A stretch of 44,459 nucleotides of DNA from positions 1 to 44,459 of the forward strand of contig JAPPLM010000081.1 of NCBI GenBank assembly GCA_028874195.1. The letters run 5' to 3'. The notes under the pieces were generated by a model. It made no database searches. It was not told the DNA's origin and saw only the letters and a list, made by a program, of their open reading frames with translations. The DNA is from Chloroflexota bacterium. Its GTDB lineage: Bacteria > Chloroflexota > UBA11872 > VXOZ01. Position numbers and translations under genes: made by a program. Of this stretch, positions 41,571 through 44,459 are shown in pieces (positions within the stretch are counted from its first letter, which is position 1; every line of letters starts with the position of its first letter).

Positions 41571-44309
41571 ATGTTTGGCTACACGTTTCTGAATCGCGGC
41601 GGCACCACCTACTCCTTCCGCGTCAGCGGGCGCGGCGACGGCGTCCTGTATAGCACCTCCTACGGCAGCACGACCTCCACCTCCGGCAGCACCTACTCAT
41701 GCCCGCGCCCCACGCCCACACCGGTACCACCGCCACCAACGCCTGTCCTTGAGGTAAGCGCTACCTCCCAGACCAGCATCACGCTGCGGTGGGAGGCGCG
41801 CGCCGGCGTCAACTACACCCTGCAGTACTCCAGCGACGGCGGCAACACGTGGCATTCCGCCGGAAACTCCATCGCGGGGAGAGACGGCAAGGTGAGCAAA
41901 GAGGTGACGCTGGCCTGCGGCACGGCATATACCTTCCGCGCCAGGGGCAGGGGTACCGGCTCACCTTTTAGTACAGCCTATAGCGCGTGGTCGTCGTCGG
42001 AATCCGGACGCACCACCGGCTGCGACCCGCCGCAGCCTATTATGAACGCCATCGGCGCTACCACCCAGACCAGCATCACCGTCAGTTGGACACTGCCACC
42101 CGGCTCTGGCGCCGTCGCCTCCTACAAGCTGGAGCGCTCCGCCGATAACGACAACACCACCTGGCCGCAGCCTAACAATGATAATTTCCCCAACTATGAC
42201 GGGCACGTCATAGAGGGCATCACGGAAACCATGCAAGAGGTGACCGGCCTCACCTGCGGCGTCACCTACTACTTCCGCGTCAGCGCCAAGGGTGGCGGCA
42301 GCACGACCTACGCCGACACCCACGGCCCAACGTCCGACCCACCGGCATCGGGCAGCACGCTGCCGTGTCTCACCCCGCCGCCTGCGCCCAGTAATGTGAG
42401 TGCTTCGATCATCGTGGGCACCGGCGCCAATACGTACGGTGTCGACTTGCTATGGGGACTGCTGCCAAGGGCCGCCTCCTTCAAGGTGGAGCGTTCTGAC
42501 GATAATGGTGTCACTTGGCCGCAGCCTAACGACCCTGGCTATGACGGGCACGTCGCAGAAGGCATTACGGGGACGCTGCACTCGGTCACGGGGCTGGTGT
42601 GCGACAACGACTATGTCTTCCGCATCAGCGCGTTGGGTGACGGCACAAAGTACCTAGCGGTCTACGGCCCTACCACGCTTGTGACCCGGTACGTGTCAAT
42701 CGCAGGCCAAAGCGCCAGCAGCGATGTAGACGATTTTCCTTGCACGACGCCCACTCTTTCTGTTATCCCTCTATCTGTTTCACCTCATCTGGGACGCAGA
42801 GTAAGGATCGAGTGGGAGTATAGGATGGGTTCGAGGTATTTTCCGGAATACAGACCGATCCAAGAAGATGGAACCGAAGCTGGCTGGAAGAACTTGTACA
42901 TCAATGGAACCGTTGGAGAATTTATTGTACTGGACTTTGACGATGACACTGATCTTGGTGGCTTTTTCAACGAAAAAGAGGGATTTGGCTTTCGTGTCAA
43001 GGCAAGTTTGGGCGGACAGGAAACCGACTATAGGGAGATAATACTCATAGATACCCCCATTCTAAGGACCGAGGTAGATTCGTCCGGTACAGTTAAGCTC
43101 ACCTGGACGGATATCGATACCGTCCTCGGTGGAAATGGACTATACACGGTCGGTGCGTATACAGCCCATGTGCGCAAGTTTGGCGAGTCGCCTGCAGACG
43201 TCCCACACATTGCAGGAAACGTGCCGCACACGAGCAGGTATTGGCACCCGACACAATTTGTAGAATCGAAGGTTTATCCCGTTGACGCCGACACCTTGGA
43301 TGACCCCAACACCATGGATATCTCCGGTCTAGCGGCTAACGAGGTCTATGCCGTTCAATTGGTTGCTGCGGTGACGAAAAAGGGGAATGCAATCCCGACG
43401 GCCGTATTTGCGGTTCGAGACTCGTATGTGTGGACTTCGCATCGTGCTGTCACGGACGGCAACCGGGTAGCTTCCTTTCCTCTAGAGGCTAGGCTGAAGA
43501 AGGACGCGCAAGGCAATTTCACCTACGCCTACCACATTTGCGAAGACACGTTCACCTTTACAACCAAGTGGAGCGAATGGGAAAAGCTGATTGTGCATGC
43601 TATGGGCCAGTGGCAATTGGCAACGGACAACCTGATCACAATGAGCTACCTGGAGGATATGGACTGTGCCAACTATAGCGACGTTTTTACAGATGTAGCA
43701 GCCGAAATTATAGCGAGTGGGCACACACCGGACATTTTACATGTGCGCAACTTTGTAACAGGCCTCAGCTACTATGGGAACTTCACTGAGGAGGACAAAG
43801 CCAAGAATGAGATCATCCTAGTGGATACAGGCGCACTCTTGTTTAACGACGCTATACAGAGTGCTGCGACATTCCCAGAACTTGCTAGAGAGATTGGATT
43901 GTCCCTGTGCGTATTTGGAAATGCATTCGGGTGCGCAATTTCCGGAGGCCAAACTCGGGATATACTGCTGAACTACGACAAATTTACATCCGACGCACTG
44001 GCGATCCCTGGCGGAGCTGGCAGTGACCCCGAACCCCCTGACAGAGGCGACGCGCCTTTCAACAAGTGCGCGCACCACAATACAAGGAATGCAGACAATG
44101 CATACTTGACAGTGGTTCACGAAGGCGGACACGTCGTCGGCATTGGTGGCGCCAATGATAGAGACCCGATGGACCCCAAAGAATCGGAGCACAACGGTCA
44201 CCCCAACTACCGATTGCTTAATTCTATTGTGAATAAGAGAGATAGGGCGGGTTGTACGCCCAATCCGCTGGACATCATGGCGATATTCGCAATTTACCAG
44301 GCGCGATAG
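41571..44309 (+). CDS. FN3-repeat protein with C-terminal metzincin-like domain, N terminus missing
   Basis: A 912-aa protein. It opens inside a fibronectin-III-like domain ('TYSFRVSGRGDG') followed by a Thr-Pro spacer. About three more FN3-like domains follow ('TSITLRWEARAG', 'TSITVSWTLPPG', 'VSASIIVGTGAN'), then beta-rich domains. The C terminus holds 'VVHEGGHVVGIGG' (HExxHxxG, zinc site near residue 850) with Gly where metzincins have the third His, and 'HPNYRLLNSIVN' in the Met-turn position. No signal peptide: the 5' end is probably lost by deletion, frameshift or rearrangement next to repeat remnants. Confidence 0.8.
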   Translation: MFGYTFLNRGGTTYSFRVSGRGDGVLYSTSYGSTTSTSGSTYSCPRPTPTPVPPPPTPVLEVSATSQTSITLRWEARAGVNYTLQYSSDGGNTWHSAGNSIAGRDGKVSKEVTLACGTAYTFRARGRGTGSPFSTAYSAWSSSESGRTTGCDPPQPIMNAIGATTQTSITVSWTLPPGSGAVASYKLERSADNDNTTWPQPNNDNFPNYDGHVIEGITETMQEVTGLTCGVTYYFRVSAKGGGSTTYADTHGPTSDPPASGSTLPCLTPPPAPSNVSASIIVGTGANTYGVDLLWGLLPRAASFKVERSDDNGVTWPQPNDPGYDGHVAEGITGTLHSVTGLVCDNDYVFRISALGDGTKYLAVYGPTTLVTRYVSIAGQSASSDVDDFPCTTPTLSVIPLSVSPHLGRRVRIEWEYRMGSRYFPEYRPIQEDGTEAGWKNLYINGTVGEFIVLDFDDDTDLGGFFNEKEGFGFRVKASLGGQETDYREIILIDTPILRTEVDSSGTVKLTWTDIDTVLGGNGLYTVGAYTAHVRKFGESPADVPHIAGNVPHTSRYWHPTQFVESKVYPVDADTLDDPNTMDISGLAANEVYAVQLVAAVTKKGNAIPTAVFAVRDSYVWTSHRAVTDGNRVASFPLEARLKKDAQGNFTYAYHICEDTFTFTTKWSEWEKLIVHAMGQWQLATDNLITMSYLEDMDCANYSDVFTDVAAEIIASGHTPDILHVRNFVTGLSYYGNFTEEDKAKNEIILVDTGALLFNDAIQSAATFPELAREIGLSLCVFGNAFGCAISGGQTRDILLNYDKFTSDALAIPGGAGSDPEPPDRGDAPFNKCAHHNTRNADNAYLTVVHEGGHVVGIGGANDRDPMDPKESEHNGHPNYRLLNSIVNKRDRAGCTPNPLDIMAIFAIYQAR
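42164..42575 (+). repeat. Internal FN3 domain repeats
   Basis: Two stretches, about 42164-42236 and 42516-42575, share 'GCCGCAGCCTAAC', 'CTATGACGGGCACGTC' and 'GGCAT.ACGG' in the same order. They mark duplicated FN3-like domains. G+C content falls after about 42,700, where the repeat section gives way to the peptidase section. Confidence 0.75.
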
Positions 44310-44326
44310 GTTTGGGAGTGGGATAG

Positions 44327-44459
44327 ATGGACGATTCTGTGACGGGATTTCAGCCGCTACGTATCGGGCTGTTACTGCTCGTACTCGCGCTGGGCCTTGC
44401 GGGATGTGCAGTGTCCTTGCAAGAAGGGATGCTGACCGAGGAAAAAGCCACCAAGGAAG
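44327..44459 (+). CDS. Lipoprotein, cut by the window end
   Basis: The first 44 codons of a gene with ATG at 44327 and GGGAG eight bases upstream. The signal 'IGLLLLVLALGLAGC' ends in a lipobox. It starts 17 bases after the FN3/metzincin gene, so the two may be one operon. The mature part visible is too short to classify. Confidence 0.7.
   Translation, partial: MDDSVTGFQPLRIGLLLLVLALGLAGCAVSLQEGMLTEEKATKE

Overview
The window looks like a piece of a Chloroflexota chromosome, probably a metagenome-assembled genome. This is an inference from overall style, not from a marker tree. The signs are secreted proteins and lipoproteins with long Thr-Pro linkers, an NHL-repeat protein, fibronectin-III/metzincin proteins, a 'GCxHGCxYC'-type (Rv2578c-like) radical SAM protein, high G+C in most genes, and many palindromic intergenic repeats. 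Housekeeping genes (dinB, tRNA-Arg, dnaX, alaS, mutY) are scattered among transporters and accessory genes. There is no rRNA, prophage, insertion sequence or CRISPR array.

Layout. 1-9.9 kb: NHL-repeat protein, DNA polymerase IV, tRNA-Arg(TCT), LysE exporter, SDR oxidoreductase, a small-protein/retropepsin pair, a LarA-like (DUF2088) enzyme, dnaX and a 4HBT thioesterase. Several copies of one dispersed repeat lie between these genes. 9.9-17.3 kb: a 54-aa membrane microprotein, then a minus-strand block of secreted proteins: a Thr-Pro-rich protein, a 5'-truncated solute-binding-protein remnant, a frameshifted zinc peptidase, two solute-binding lipoproteins and a family 2 glycosyltransferase. 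17.5-21.7 kb: CocE/NonD hydrolase, an MFS exporter bracketed by two copies of a palindromic repeat, and a VapC/AbrB-type toxin-antitoxin pair. 21.9-28 kb: alaS, then a lower-G+C two-gene operon made of a RecQ-like helicase fused to a phosphoribosyltransferase domain and a DprA-like SLOG protein.

28-36.7 kb: DegT/DnrJ aminotransferase, a YesL-like membrane protein coupled to a MalK-like ATPase, an MDR dehydrogenase, and two ABC exporter half-transporters. The ATPase motifs of the two exporters are degenerate in complementary ways, as expected for an asymmetric heterodimer. 36.8-40.7 kb: a lipoprotein, a fusion of a MobA/MocA-like nucleotidyltransferase with a HAM1/RdgB-like domain, mutY and a radical SAM protein. 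40.7-44.5 kb: an A+T-rich promoter region driving a 50-aa acidic protein with a very good ribosome binding site, a FN3-repeat/metzincin protein that has lost its N terminus, and the start of a lipoprotein cut by the window edge.

The best candidate for an under-described system is the RecQ-PRTase/DprA operon (24607-27960). It looks like a mobile DNA-processing or defence cassette rather than housekeeping recQ and dprA. Next in interest are the nucleotidyltransferase-HAM1 fusion, the 50-aa acidic protein, and the repeat family whose translation has crept into apparent N-termini such as that of DnaX.
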